From contig JAGGVN010000096.1 in the NCBI GenBank assembly GCA_021158005.1, positions 1 to 53,080 on the forward strand: a stretch of DNA of 53,080 bases, written 5' to 3'. Positions 1 through 8,521 of this stretch are shown one piece after another (positions within the stretch are counted from its first letter, which is position 1; every line of letters starts with the position of its first letter). The stretch is from Candidatus Aerophobota bacterium. GTDB lineage: Bacteria > Aerophobota > Aerophobia > Aerophobales > JAGGVN01. A program made the translations under genes and the position numbers. The notes beneath the pieces were generated by a model, which ran no database searches, was not told the DNA's origin, and saw only the letters and a program-made list of their open reading frames with translations.

Positions 1-69
1 GGCTTAAATCTGTGATTTTAAAAATTACTTTTTTCATAATTTTAGATTGTATTTAATCTATTTTATATT

Positions 70-705
70 TTAATTTTCTTCCAACCTTCTAATCTCTTTT
101 TTGATTTCCTCAATAACTTCGGTATTATAAATTTTTTTCTTCCCACCTTTTTTAATAGAAATAACATAAAATACTTTTCCACCATATTTATCAGTAAACT
201 TCTTATGAGTAGCTTCTTGTAATTGCCTTTCTTTAAAAATTTGAGAGATATGAGATACGCCTCCAGCTGGTTTTATTTGTAAACCAATATATTTACCATT
301 TATCTTTATAAAAAAATCTACATTGAATAATCTATCCCATCTATCAGGAGCTGGTTCTATTTTTACCTTTAAAATATTCTGTAATTGTTCATAAATAGTT
401 TTCCTTTCTGTCATATATCCGTCGAATGTACGGTTTATCACTAAATTAAAAATATAATTAATACAATCTTCCTCTGTAATCTGATCTATTTCTGACACTA
501 AAACTTCGCTTATTTTAATGTATAATTTCTTGCCTAAATTTATCAGATGTTCCTTGGAACGCACATTTTTAAAATAATAATCCTGCCACTCCTTTATGGT
601 CTTGGGAGCGCATTTTCTAATCTCCTCAGATACAGGACCAACATTCCTTTTAAAATTTAATTGGAACCTGTTAGTAGCTGAATTTAAAATCCATTCTTTA
701 GCCAT
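70..705 (-). CDS. MjaI-like type II restriction endonuclease (predicted CTAG specificity)
   Basis: ORF of 211 aa directly downstream of a DNA methyltransferase; N-terminus MAKEWILNSATNRFQLN..KNVGPVSEEIRKC resembles the RE_MjaI family as I recall it; not searched. Confidence 0.72.
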   Translation of the reverse strand: MAKEWILNSATNRFQLNFKRNVGPVSEEIRKCAPKTIKEWQDYYFKNVRSKEHLINLGKKLYIKISEVLVSEIDQITEEDCINYIFNLVINRTFDGYMTERKTIYEQLQNILKVKIEPAPDRWDRLFNVDFFIKINGKYIGLQIKPAGGVSHISQIFKERQLQEATHKKFTDKYGGKVFYVISIKKGGKKKIYNTEVIEEIKKEIRRLEEN

Positions 706-709
706 AGTT

Positions 710-1993
710 TTATTTCTTTAAATTTATAAATTTATTTTTATAGCGAAAATCCATATTTATATCTACATCTGCTAAACCATTTTTTATTAAATGGGCATTA
801 ATGAAGGTTTTATTTCTTAAATAAAGATATGCTAATAAGTCCCCATTTTTATTATGTTTAATTGTATCAAATTTCAGAAACACTTTCTGTCCCTTCAGCT
901 TCGAAATTAGAAAATTTATGGCTTCTTCTGCTTTTTCCTTTTTAGCTTTTATTCCAATTAGTTTAACCTTTATCCCTGTATTTAATACTATAACTTCTGG
1001 AGAAATAATTTTTTTTACGGAATAATACTTCTCTTTTTTGGTCTGTGATAAATCTATTTTAGAACCAAATTGTAATTTTTTAGGATCAATTTTACGATCA
1101 AACTTTACCGGATCTTTAAAATAATAAGGTAATGCCTCTATCCGTGTTTTCCAATCTTTAGGAATGTTGTTTTGTGTAATAAATTCAAACTCTGCATCTT
1201 CTAAAAAATTTGGAGTTCTAGCCCCAATTTTATCTTTTATTATTGGTAAGAATTTTTTATTGATTTCATATCCAATTGAATTACGTCCTAAATTTTTAGC
1301 CGCCAGCGTTGTAGTTCCGCTACCAAGAAAAGGATCTAAGATTGTATCGCCAATAAAACTGAACATTTTTATTAACCTTCTTGGCAATTCTTCAGGAAAC
1401 ATTGCTAAATGTTTGGTTTGTCTTTCACCATTAAAATTCCAATGTCCCGAAAAATATTCACTCCATTCTTCTTTGCTTAACTTTGACTTTTCTTTAATGT
1501 CTCTCGATACTTTTGAAGGATTCCCTGGTTTCTTAAATATTAAAATAAATTCATAATCTATTTTTAAAATTCCATTGCGAGGATAGGGGAAACTACCCAT
1601 AACCGTAGCACCCCCTGTGGTATTCATCGTAGTCTGTTTTTGCCAAATAATCGCTCCCATATAGTCAAAGCCCATCGTTTCACAGAACTTTATTATTTCA
1701 GTACGAATAGGTATAATTTTATATCTTCCATAATAAACTGAGCGAGCAAATTGATCGCCTATATTTATACACAATCTACAACCATCTTGCAGAACTCTAA
1801 AACATTCATTCCAAACTAGATTTAAGTTGTTAATATAATCTTCATAACTATCATTAAAACCTATTTGTTGATCTGATCCATAATCTTTTAACTGCCAATA
1901 AGGAGGAGAAGTAATAATAAGATGAACTGATCCATCTTTAACTTCCCTCATATCTCTTGCATCACCAATTATAATTTTATGCCTAGTTTTCAT
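710..1993 (-). CDS. Site-specific DNA methyltransferase (N4-cytosine type, TSPPYW motif) with C-terminal SNase-like domain
   Basis: TSPPYWQLKDYG catalytic motif, DPFLGSGTTTLAA SAM-binding motif; the last ~108 aa read as an SNase fold (VIVLNTGIKVKLIGI...A..FL...KGQKVFLKFD...GDLLAYLYL...INAHLIKNGLA). Confidence 0.9.
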   Translation of the reverse strand: MKTRHKIIIGDARDMREVKDGSVHLIITSPPYWQLKDYGSDQQIGFNDSYEDYINNLNLVWNECFRVLQDGCRLCINIGDQFARSVYYGRYKIIPIRTEIIKFCETMGFDYMGAIIWQKQTTMNTTGGATVMGSFPYPRNGILKIDYEFILIFKKPGNPSKVSRDIKEKSKLSKEEWSEYFSGHWNFNGERQTKHLAMFPEELPRRLIKMFSFIGDTILDPFLGSGTTTLAAKNLGRNSIGYEINKKFLPIIKDKIGARTPNFLEDAEFEFITQNNIPKDWKTRIEALPYYFKDPVKFDRKIDPKKLQFGSKIDLSQTKKEKYYSVKKIISPEVIVLNTGIKVKLIGIKAKKEKAEEAINFLISKLKGQKVFLKFDTIKHNKNGDLLAYLYLRNKTFINAHLIKNGLADVDINMDFRYKNKFINLKK

Positions 1994-1996
1994 ATT

Positions 1997-2209
1997 TTAT
2001 TCAATTAAATTATCTAATGAAGTTTTTAACGCCTTCGCAATTTTCGCCACTACATACACAGAAGGCTTTTTGATAACGCCTGTTTCAATCTTGGTTAGAG
2101 TCGTATAAGGCACATCAGCTTTGCGGGCAAGTTCGTCTTGAGACAGGCCAAGACCCGTTCTTAACTTTTTGATTTTCTTCCCTAATTTATTGCCTTGATT
2201 ATTTTCCAT
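1997..2209 (-). CDS. XRE-family HTH transcriptional regulator, probable R-M controller protein
   Basis: 70 aa: IKKLRTGLGLSQDELARKADVPYTTLTKIETG is a canonical HTH_3; 3 nt upstream of the methyltransferase gene. Confidence 0.88.
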   Translation of the reverse strand: MENNQGNKLGKKIKKLRTGLGLSQDELARKADVPYTTLTKIETGVIKKPSVYVVAKIAKALKTSLDNLIE

Positions 2210-2411
2210 ATTATACTATCATAAAATTGTTGATATCTTCTTCTTTCATTATTATACTAACAAATATAATGAAAGCAAGCAAATTTTTACAAGTCAAAGG
2301 TGAGAAAAAGCCTGCTTTTGGCCTGCATGCTTCGCACGCAAAGGTAAAAAATACTTGAAGGGAAAATTGGCTGGCGTGTCCTTTTAAATCCCCTCCCAGA
2401 ATACCAATTAG

Positions 2412-2502
2412 CGGAGAGGGTGGGATTCGAACCCACGGGACACCTTCAAAGGTGTTCAGTTGATTTCGAATCAACCGCTTTAAACCACTCAGCCACCTCT
2501 CC
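2412..2502 (-). tRNA. tRNA-Ser (anticodon CGA)
   Basis: Minus strand ggagaggtggctgagtggtttaaagcggttgattcgaaatcaac...gtgggttcgaatcccaccctctccg: 7-bp acceptor stem, T arm GGTTCGAATCC, long variable arm, anticodon loop ttCGAaa. Confidence 0.95.
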
Positions 2503-2749
2503 ACTTTACCGATTATTATTTTAGTAATAGATTAGTTTCTCTAAAATTTTTCTCCTTTTTCTGCATTGAGATTACTCTGGATTCGTCTCACAACGATAAA
2601 TACATTATTTCTTTGTTGAAGATAAACCGCAAGCGCTACCCATCTCTTGCGCATTCTTGGGAATACTTACCTCTGATTACTGCTTATATTAGCTTCTCTA
2701 ATTCTTCTCACAAAAGAAATTTCCTTAGGAGCAATAGACTTCCATTTAC

Positions 2750-3082
2750 CTAAGTTTTTTCTGGTTTCTTCGAATATTGAATTTCTTTTATGAGTAATTC
2801 GCTGAAGCGCTGACGATGTCCATATTTACGTTTATAACCTTTCCGTCTTTTAAACTTATAAACTATAATTTTTCTATCCTTTCCTTCCCTTAATACTTCG
2901 GCTATTACTTTAGCCTTACTTATTAAAGGATTTCCCCAAAAAGATTTATCTTCTTCCTTAATCATTAATACTTTATCCAGAATTACCTCCTTTCCTTCCG
3001 GTATATTTAATTTCTCTACTCTTATGACTGATCCCGGTTCAACTTTATATTGTTTTCCACCAGTCTCTATTATAGCCATCAT
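2750..3082 (-). CDS. rplU: 50S ribosomal protein L21
   Basis: MAIIETGGKQYKVEPGSVIRVEKL...YKFKRRKGYKRKYGHRQRFSELLI. Confidence 0.96.
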   Translation of the reverse strand: MMAIIETGGKQYKVEPGSVIRVEKLNIPEGKEVILDKVLMIKEEDKSFWGNPLISKAKVIAEVLREGKDRKIIVYKFKRRKGYKRKYGHRQRFSELLIKEIQYSKKPEKT

Positions 3083-3099
3083 TTTTTTTCTCCTTTAAG

Positions 3100-4350
3100 T
3101 TAAGTTCCTATTTTCCAGGAAGATAAATATATCTTTTGCTCTTCTGTTAATTCGTCTATTTCAATTCCCATACTCTCTAATTTCAATTTAGCCACCTTTT
3201 TATCAATTTCTGAGGGAACAGAATAAACTCTTCTCTCTAAATTTCCTCCTTTTTTAATTAAATACTCACAAGAGAGAGCTTGATTTGCAAAACTCATATC
3301 CATTACTAAAGAAGGATGTCCTTCAGCAGAAGATAAATTAACTAATCTTCCTTCAGAGATTAAATTTATTTTTCTTCCATCCTTTAAAGTGAACTCTTCC
3401 ACACTTTCTCTTATTTTCCTCTTTCTGATAGATAGCCTTTCCAGACCATCTAAATCTATCTCTACATTGAAATGACCTGCATTAGCTACTATTGCTCCGT
3501 TCCTCATTTCTTTAAAATGTTCCTCCCGAATAACACCTTTATCTCCTGTACTGGTTATAAAGATATTTCCCAGAGAAGAGGCTTCTTTTAGAGGCATCAC
3601 TAAATATCCATCCATTACCGCTTCTAAAGCTTTTAAAGGATCTACTTCGCAAATTATTACCCGCGCTCCCATTCCTCTTGCTCGCATCGCTATCCCTTTC
3701 CCGCACCATCCGTATCCACATACTACAAAGGTAGAGCCGGCCAAGAGCATATTAGTAGCCCGCAGGATACCATCAATAGTCGATTGACCGGTCCCATAAC
3801 GATTATCAAATAGATGTTTAGTATTAGCGTCGTTTACAGCAATTATCGGATACCTTAAAACTCCTTCATTAGCCATACTTCTTAAACGAATTACTCCCGT
3901 AGTTGTTTCCTCTGTTCCCCCTATAATAGGAAAATCTCTTTTCTCAGAATGAATAGTAGAAACTAAATCAGCTCCATCATCCATAGTAATCTGAGGTTCT
4001 ATCTTCAAAACACTGTGAATATGCTCATAATAAGTTTTTTTGTCTTCGCCTCTAATAGCAAAAACACTAATTCCATAGTCTTTTACCAAAGAGGCAGCCA
4101 CTTCATCTTGAGTAGAAAGAGGATTAGAAGCACATAAAAAAACATTTGCTCCTCCTTCTTTTAAAGCTTTGACGAGATTAGCAGTCTCCGAAGTGATATG
4201 CAAACAAGCAGCAATTCTTATCTCTCTTAAAGGTTTTTCCTTGTGAAACCTCTCTTCTATTAATCGCAGAACAGGCATCATCGATCTTGCCCATTCAATC
4301 CGCATCTTTCCTCTGTCCGCGAGACTTATATCCTTAATTTCATAATTCAT
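3100..4350 (-). CDS. ahcY: Adenosylhomocysteinase
   Basis: [76 protein letters not shown]. Confidence 0.96.
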   Translation of the reverse strand: MNYEIKDISLADRGKMRIEWARSMMPVLRLIEERFHKEKPLREIRIAACLHITSETANLVKALKEGGANVFLCASNPLSTQDEVAASLVKDYGISVFAIRGEDKKTYYEHIHSVLKIEPQITMDDGADLVSTIHSEKRDFPIIGGTEETTTGVIRLRSMANEGVLRYPIIAVNDANTKHLFDNRYGTGQSTIDGILRATNMLLAGSTFVVCGYGWCGKGIAMRARGMGARVIICEVDPLKALEAVMDGYLVMPLKEASSLGNIFITSTGDKGVIREEHFKEMRNGAIVANAGHFNVEIDLDGLERLSIRKRKIRESVEEFTLKDGRKINLISEGRLVNLSSAEGHPSLVMDMSFANQALSCEYLIKKGGNLERRVYSVPSEIDKKVAKLKLESMGIEIDELTEEQKIYLSSWKIGT

Positions 4351-4457
4351 TCATCCCTCTCCTGTATAATTTCCTCTATAGTAGCAAAGAGTGAAGAAAA
4401 GTCAATTTTCCAAGGATAATTAGCTCAGTAAAATGAAGGAAGTAAGCAAAAATAAAT

Positions 4458-4486
4458 TTGACATTTTTTTTCAATTATGATAAACT
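4458..4486 (+). promoter_or_regulatory. Candidate sigma70 promoter for secDF (TTGACA-17-TAAACT)
   Basis: ttgaca 4458-4463, 17-nt spacer, taaact 4481-4486, in the ahcY/secD divergent intergenic region. Confidence 0.45.
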
Positions 4487-4625
4487 TCAACCTATCTATA
4501 AAGCTTCTTATAAGCAATTATTAAGACTCTCCGAAGTATTTAATAGAGAATCCGGGCAAGAAAATTATTCCCGTAGATTCTTAATTTCTGAATGTTGGCT
4601 TGTAGATTTTATAGATAGGGAGTAA
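4458..4625 (+). CDS. Possible small ORF (55 codons, TTG start) ending 4 nt before secD
   Basis: Open frame MTFFFNYDKLQPIYKASYKQLLRLSEVFNRESGQENYSRRFLISECWLVDFIDRE*; no ATG and no well-placed RBS; mutually exclusive with the candidate promoter here. Confidence 0.22.
   Translation: MTFFFNYDKLQPIYKASYKQLLRLSEVFNRESGQENYSRRFLISECWLVDFIDRE
4491..4619 (+). promoter_or_regulatory. Candidate structured secD leader closed by a 12-bp perfect inverted repeat
   Basis: cctatctataaa (4491-4502) pairs with tttatagatagg (4608-4619), just before secD ATG at 4630; inner hairpin gaatccggg/cccgtagattc. Confidence 0.5.
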
Positions 4626-4629
4626 AAGA

Positions 4630-6360
4630 ATGATAAAGTATAGCAAATGGATAATGCTCTTCATTATAGGACTGATAGTTTTATCTATCTGGACTGTCTA
4701 TCCTCCTCAAGAGAAGATAAAATTGGGTTTAGATTTAAAAGGAGGAACCCACCTTGTATTGGAAGCAGATCTTACTAAGCTTCCCCCGGGAGAAAGTCTT
4801 GAAGAAGTAGTCACTACTGCCATAGAAACTATCCGTAATCGCGTCGATGCGCTGGGCCTGAAAGAGCCTACCATTACCCGTCAAGGAAAAAAGAGAATAA
4901 TTGTAGATATTGCTGCTCATTCTTTAGATTTTAAGCTGCTGAGTGAAGAGCAAAATAATATAGAGGAAATCTTGAAAACAGGGAAAATTCCTCCGGATAC
5001 CGAACTCCTTTATGATGAAAAAGGAAATCCTTATCTGGTGGAGAAAGAAATTCTCCTATCAGGAAGCAGGGTAAAAGATGCTCGAGTAGAGATAGGAAGT
5101 AATAATAAACCTTATCTTCTTTTATTTCTCGATTCGGAAGGAGCCGATATTTTTGCTCGTTTAGCCAGTAAATATGGAGGGAGAAAATTAGCTATAATTT
5201 TTGATAATGTTGTAAAATGCACTCCCATAATAAAAAATCGGAGAGAGGAGAGAGAATCACCCGAAGATATCTTTATAAAAGTCTCTTCCCCCAAAGAGAA
5301 TCTAATTATGGAAGGAGATTTTACTTCTCAAGAAGCTTCGAACCTGCAGAGCGTTCTTAAGAGTGGAACAAGCCCGGTGGATATAATTAAACAAATGGCT
5401 CTATTGGAATTCAAATTAGTAGATGAGAAAGGAGATATAAGTAAAGCTCTTAAAGGGGAAATTCCTCCTCAAGACCAGGTACTCTACGATTTGGAGGGAA
5501 GGGCTTATTTACTTAAAAAAGAGACTCTTCTTACCGGTAAGAGTATTACTGATGTTCGTGTTCAGATAAATCAATGGGGACAGCCTTATATAGCTTTAAC
5601 TCTGGATAAAGAAGGAGCTAAAAAATTTGCGGAAATTACGGGAACACATGTAGGAGAAAGATTGGCTATAATTTTAGATAATGTAGTTAAATCTGCTCCG
5701 GTGATAAAAACCCGTATCCCTGATGGAAAAGCTGTTATTGAGGGAAACTTTGACATAGAAAGTGCAAATAAATTGAGAATTGTCTTAAAGAGCGGCGCTT
5801 TACCTGTTCCTTTTGAGATTATTCAAAATACGACTGTAGGCCCTTCTTTAGGACGAGACTCTATCCAGAAGGGATTTTTTGCAGGTATTATTGGTTTAAT
5901 AGTGGTAATTATCTTTATGGGGATTTACTATAAGAAAGCGGGGATTATTGCTGATATCGCCCTTATTCTAAACCTACTCTTCTTGATGGCAATCTTGGTG
6001 GCACTCAAAGCTACCCTTACTCTGCCAGGAATTGCCGGAATTATTCTCACTATCGGGATGAGTATCGATGCTAATGTTATTATCTTTGAAAGAATAAGAG
6101 AAGAAATAAAGGCAGAGAGGGCTCCTCGTCCGGCAGTCGATGCCGGATATAATAGAGCTCTAACTACTATTCTGGATGCAAACATTACTACCTTAATTGT
6201 TGCTTTGGTTCTCTTTCAATTTGGGACCGGTCCTATAAAAGGATTTGCCACTACTCTTTCCATAGGGATTTTAGCCAGTATGTTTACGGCTATTATAGTT
6301 ACCCGAGTTATCTTTAACCTTCTCTTAGAAAAAAGACCACTAAAGAAATTGAGTATTTAA
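4630..6360 (+). CDS. secD: Protein translocase subunit SecD
   Basis: LGLDLKGGTHLVLEAD, IETIRNRVDALGLKEP, TVGPSLGRDSI, IGMSIDANVIIFERIREE; head-domain region present twice. Confidence 0.96.
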   Translation: MIKYSKWIMLFIIGLIVLSIWTVYPPQEKIKLGLDLKGGTHLVLEADLTKLPPGESLEEVVTTAIETIRNRVDALGLKEPTITRQGKKRIIVDIAAHSLDFKLLSEEQNNIEEILKTGKIPPDTELLYDEKGNPYLVEKEILLSGSRVKDARVEIGSNNKPYLLLFLDSEGADIFARLASKYGGRKLAIIFDNVVKCTPIIKNRREERESPEDIFIKVSSPKENLIMEGDFTSQEASNLQSVLKSGTSPVDIIKQMALLEFKLVDEKGDISKALKGEIPPQDQVLYDLEGRAYLLKKETLLTGKSITDVRVQINQWGQPYIALTLDKEGAKKFAEITGTHVGERLAIILDNVVKSAPVIKTRIPDGKAVIEGNFDIESANKLRIVLKSGALPVPFEIIQNTTVGPSLGRDSIQKGFFAGIIGLIVVIIFMGIYYKKAGIIADIALILNLLFLMAILVALKATLTLPGIAGIILTIGMSIDANVIIFERIREEIKAERAPRPAVDAGYNRALTTILDANITTLIVALVLFQFGTGPIKGFATTLSIGILASMFTAIIVTRVIFNLLLEKRPLKKLSI

Positions 6361-6371
6361 GGGAGAGATAA

Positions 6372-7418
6372 ATGCGCTTATTCAAAGAAACACATATAGA
6401 TTTCATTAAATTAAGGAAGATTGCTTTTGTTGTCTCGGGAGTATTAGTAACTTTAAGTATTGTTTCTCTTTTTATAAAAGGAGGACCAAAACTTGGACTG
6501 GACTTCACCGGGGGGGTAGAAATTCATCTTAAGTTTACCAGACCCCCTTCTATAAGTCGAATAAGAACTGCTCTATCTAAAATAGGCTTAGGGGAAGCAG
6601 TAATTCAGCAATATGGACAAAAGAAAGATAACCTCATTCTTGTGAGGTTGGGAGTAGAAAAAACTTCTTCAGAATTTGCTTCAGAAATATCCCCTAAAGT
6701 TGAACAAGCTATAAGAGGAGAATTTAAAGATGAAGAGAATGAATTTGTTATTCTTAGCTCAGAGTTAATTGGACCTAAGGTTGGTAAAGAGATCCAACAA
6801 AAAGCTATAATAGCTCTCAGTATTAGCTTTATAGGAATGCTCATTTATATTGCTCTGCGTTTTGAGCTAAGATTTGCTGTAGGAGCCATAGTTGCCTTAT
6901 GCCATGATGTCTTCATCGCTGTTGGAGCTTTATCCATAGGTAACTTTGAATTTAATTTACCAATAGTGGCTGCTTTACTCACCATAATAGGATACTCTTT
7001 AAACGACACTATTGTTATTTATGACCGAATAAGAGAAAATCTTAAAATCTACCGAAAAAAAGCAGGTTCACTCAAAGATATACTTAATTCGAGCATTAAC
7101 CAATCACTTTCAAGGACTATTATTACTTCTTTAACCACTTTTGTGGTGGTTCTGGCTTTATTTTTATGGGGAGGAGAAGTCCTTCATGGATTTGCTTTTG
7201 CTCTCCTTATAGGAGTAATAGTAGGCACATATTCATCATCCTTTGTAGCTACTCCTGTAGTCTATGGATGGGAAAGAAAGACTGAAGTGGAAAAGATTCA
7301 AGTGATGAGGAAAAGAACTAAGATAATTAAAAAACCCGTTGTTTCTGCCGCAAAAAAAGATAAACCAAAGAGTAAAGTCTCCAGAAAGAGAAAGAGTAGA
7401 AAAAAGAAAAAAAGATGA
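6372..7418 (+). CDS. secF: Protein translocase subunit SecF
   Basis: GLDFTGGVEIHLKF, LTIIGYSLNDTIVIYDRIREN; very basic C-terminal tail. Confidence 0.95.
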   Translation: MRLFKETHIDFIKLRKIAFVVSGVLVTLSIVSLFIKGGPKLGLDFTGGVEIHLKFTRPPSISRIRTALSKIGLGEAVIQQYGQKKDNLILVRLGVEKTSSEFASEISPKVEQAIRGEFKDEENEFVILSSELIGPKVGKEIQQKAIIALSISFIGMLIYIALRFELRFAVGAIVALCHDVFIAVGALSIGNFEFNLPIVAALLTIIGYSLNDTIVIYDRIRENLKIYRKKAGSLKDILNSSINQSLSRTIITSLTTFVVVLALFLWGGEVLHGFAFALLIGVIVGTYSSSFVATPVVYGWERKTEVEKIQVMRKRTKIIKKPVVSAAKKDKPKSKVSRKRKSRKKKKR

Positions 7419-8521
7419 AAATCCTGGTGGTTGCGGGAGGCACAGGAGGACATCTTTATCCGGCAAAGGCTATAGCTTCTTATTTGAAAGAACAGAATTT
7501 AATTAAAGATATTCTCTGGGTGGGTGGAGGAAAAGAAATTGAGAGGGAAATCATTGTCCCTCAATACAAATTTAAAAGGATTAATATTCAATATTGCCCC
7601 CGGACTCTGTCCCTGAAATGGATAAGATTTATTCAGGAATTAATTGTTTCCTTCTTTCAATCTTTCTTAATTATTACTCAATTCAAACCCACCATTGTCT
7701 TAGGAATGGGGAGCTTTCATTCTTATCCTCTGGTGATAACCGCTGCTTTTAAGGGAATTCCCACTATAATTTTTGAACAAAATGTGCGTCTTTCCCTCAC
7801 TAATAGATTTCTCCTCTGGTGGGCTTCCACTATCGTTATTAGTTTCTCTGAAACTCAAAAGTTCATCCCTCTAAAAAGAAGAAGAAAAACACTCCTTATA
7901 GGCAATCCGGTTCGTAAAGAGATCATTGAAGAAGAAAAAGGAGAAGCACTCAGGAAATTAAAACTGAGTAAAGAAGTATTTACTCTTCTCTTTATGGGAG
8001 GAAGCCAGGGAGCTCATTCTTTAAATCTTTATGGAGTGGAGGCTTTAAAGTCTTTAGAAAAGGAGGAGGTACCTGAGAAGATTCAGATAATCTTCCTTAC
8101 AGGAAAAAAAGATTATCAGTGGGTAAGAGAATCTCTTAAATCCTTAAAATTTCAATCAATAGTATTTCCTTATTTAGAAAGAATGGAGTATGCTTACGCT
8201 GCTTGCGATCTCGTTATTTCCCGAAGTGGAGCTACTACTATAGCCGAAATTACTGCCCGCGGGCTCCCCTCTATTTTAATCCCCTATCCCTACGCCACCT
8301 CCTCTCACCAATTAGAAAATGCAAAGCTTCTCCAAAGAGAAGGTGCCTCCTATCTTATTTTAGAAAAAGACCTCTCAGGAAGAATAATAAAAGAGACTAT
8401 TTTGAAATTGCTAAGAGATCAGGATTTACTCAAAAAGATGGCGAAAAAGAGTAAGAATTTAGGGAAACCAGAAGCTACCAGAGAAGTAGCTAAGCTAATT
8501 TTTAAATTAGCAAAAAAATGA
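7415..8521 (+). CDS. murG: UDP-N-acetylglucosamine--N-acetylmuramyl-(pentapeptide) pyrophosphoryl-undecaprenol GlcNAc transferase
   Basis: MKILVVAGGTGGHLYPAKAIA, GSQGAHSLN, DLVISRSGATTIAEI; start overlaps secF stop. Confidence 0.95.
   Translation: MKILVVAGGTGGHLYPAKAIASYLKEQNLIKDILWVGGGKEIEREIIVPQYKFKRINIQYCPRTLSLKWIRFIQELIVSFFQSFLIITQFKPTIVLGMGSFHSYPLVITAAFKGIPTIIFEQNVRLSLTNRFLLWWASTIVISFSETQKFIPLKRRRKTLLIGNPVRKEIIEEEKGEALRKLKLSKEVFTLLFMGGSQGAHSLNLYGVEALKSLEKEEVPEKIQIIFLTGKKDYQWVRESLKSLKFQSIVFPYLERMEYAYAACDLVISRSGATTIAEITARGLPSILIPYPYATSSHQLENAKLLQREGASYLILEKDLSGRIIKETILKLLRDQDLLKKMAKKSKNLGKPEATREVAKLIFKLAKK

Noticed and set aside
1164-1556. 130-aa plus-strand ORF
   Set aside because: Antisense to the clear methyltransferase gene; no domain-like sequence.
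2290-2345. GCAGGC direct repeat and T tract between tRNA-Ser and the controller gene, as a possible terminator
   Set aside because: GCAGGC is repeated directly, not inverted; the pairing possible is too weak for a confident call.
2211-2504. 97-aa minus-strand ORF
   Set aside because: Runs through the tRNA-Ser gene and its flank; translation has no family-like features. Only its last 12 codons are mentioned, as a weak uORF possibility.
2510-2750. Possible rpmA (L27) remnant or small basic ORF between tRNA-Ser and rplU
   Set aside because: Short minus-strand frames such as MRKRWVALAVYLQQRNNVFIVVRRIQSNLNAEKGEKF show no recognisable L27 motifs.
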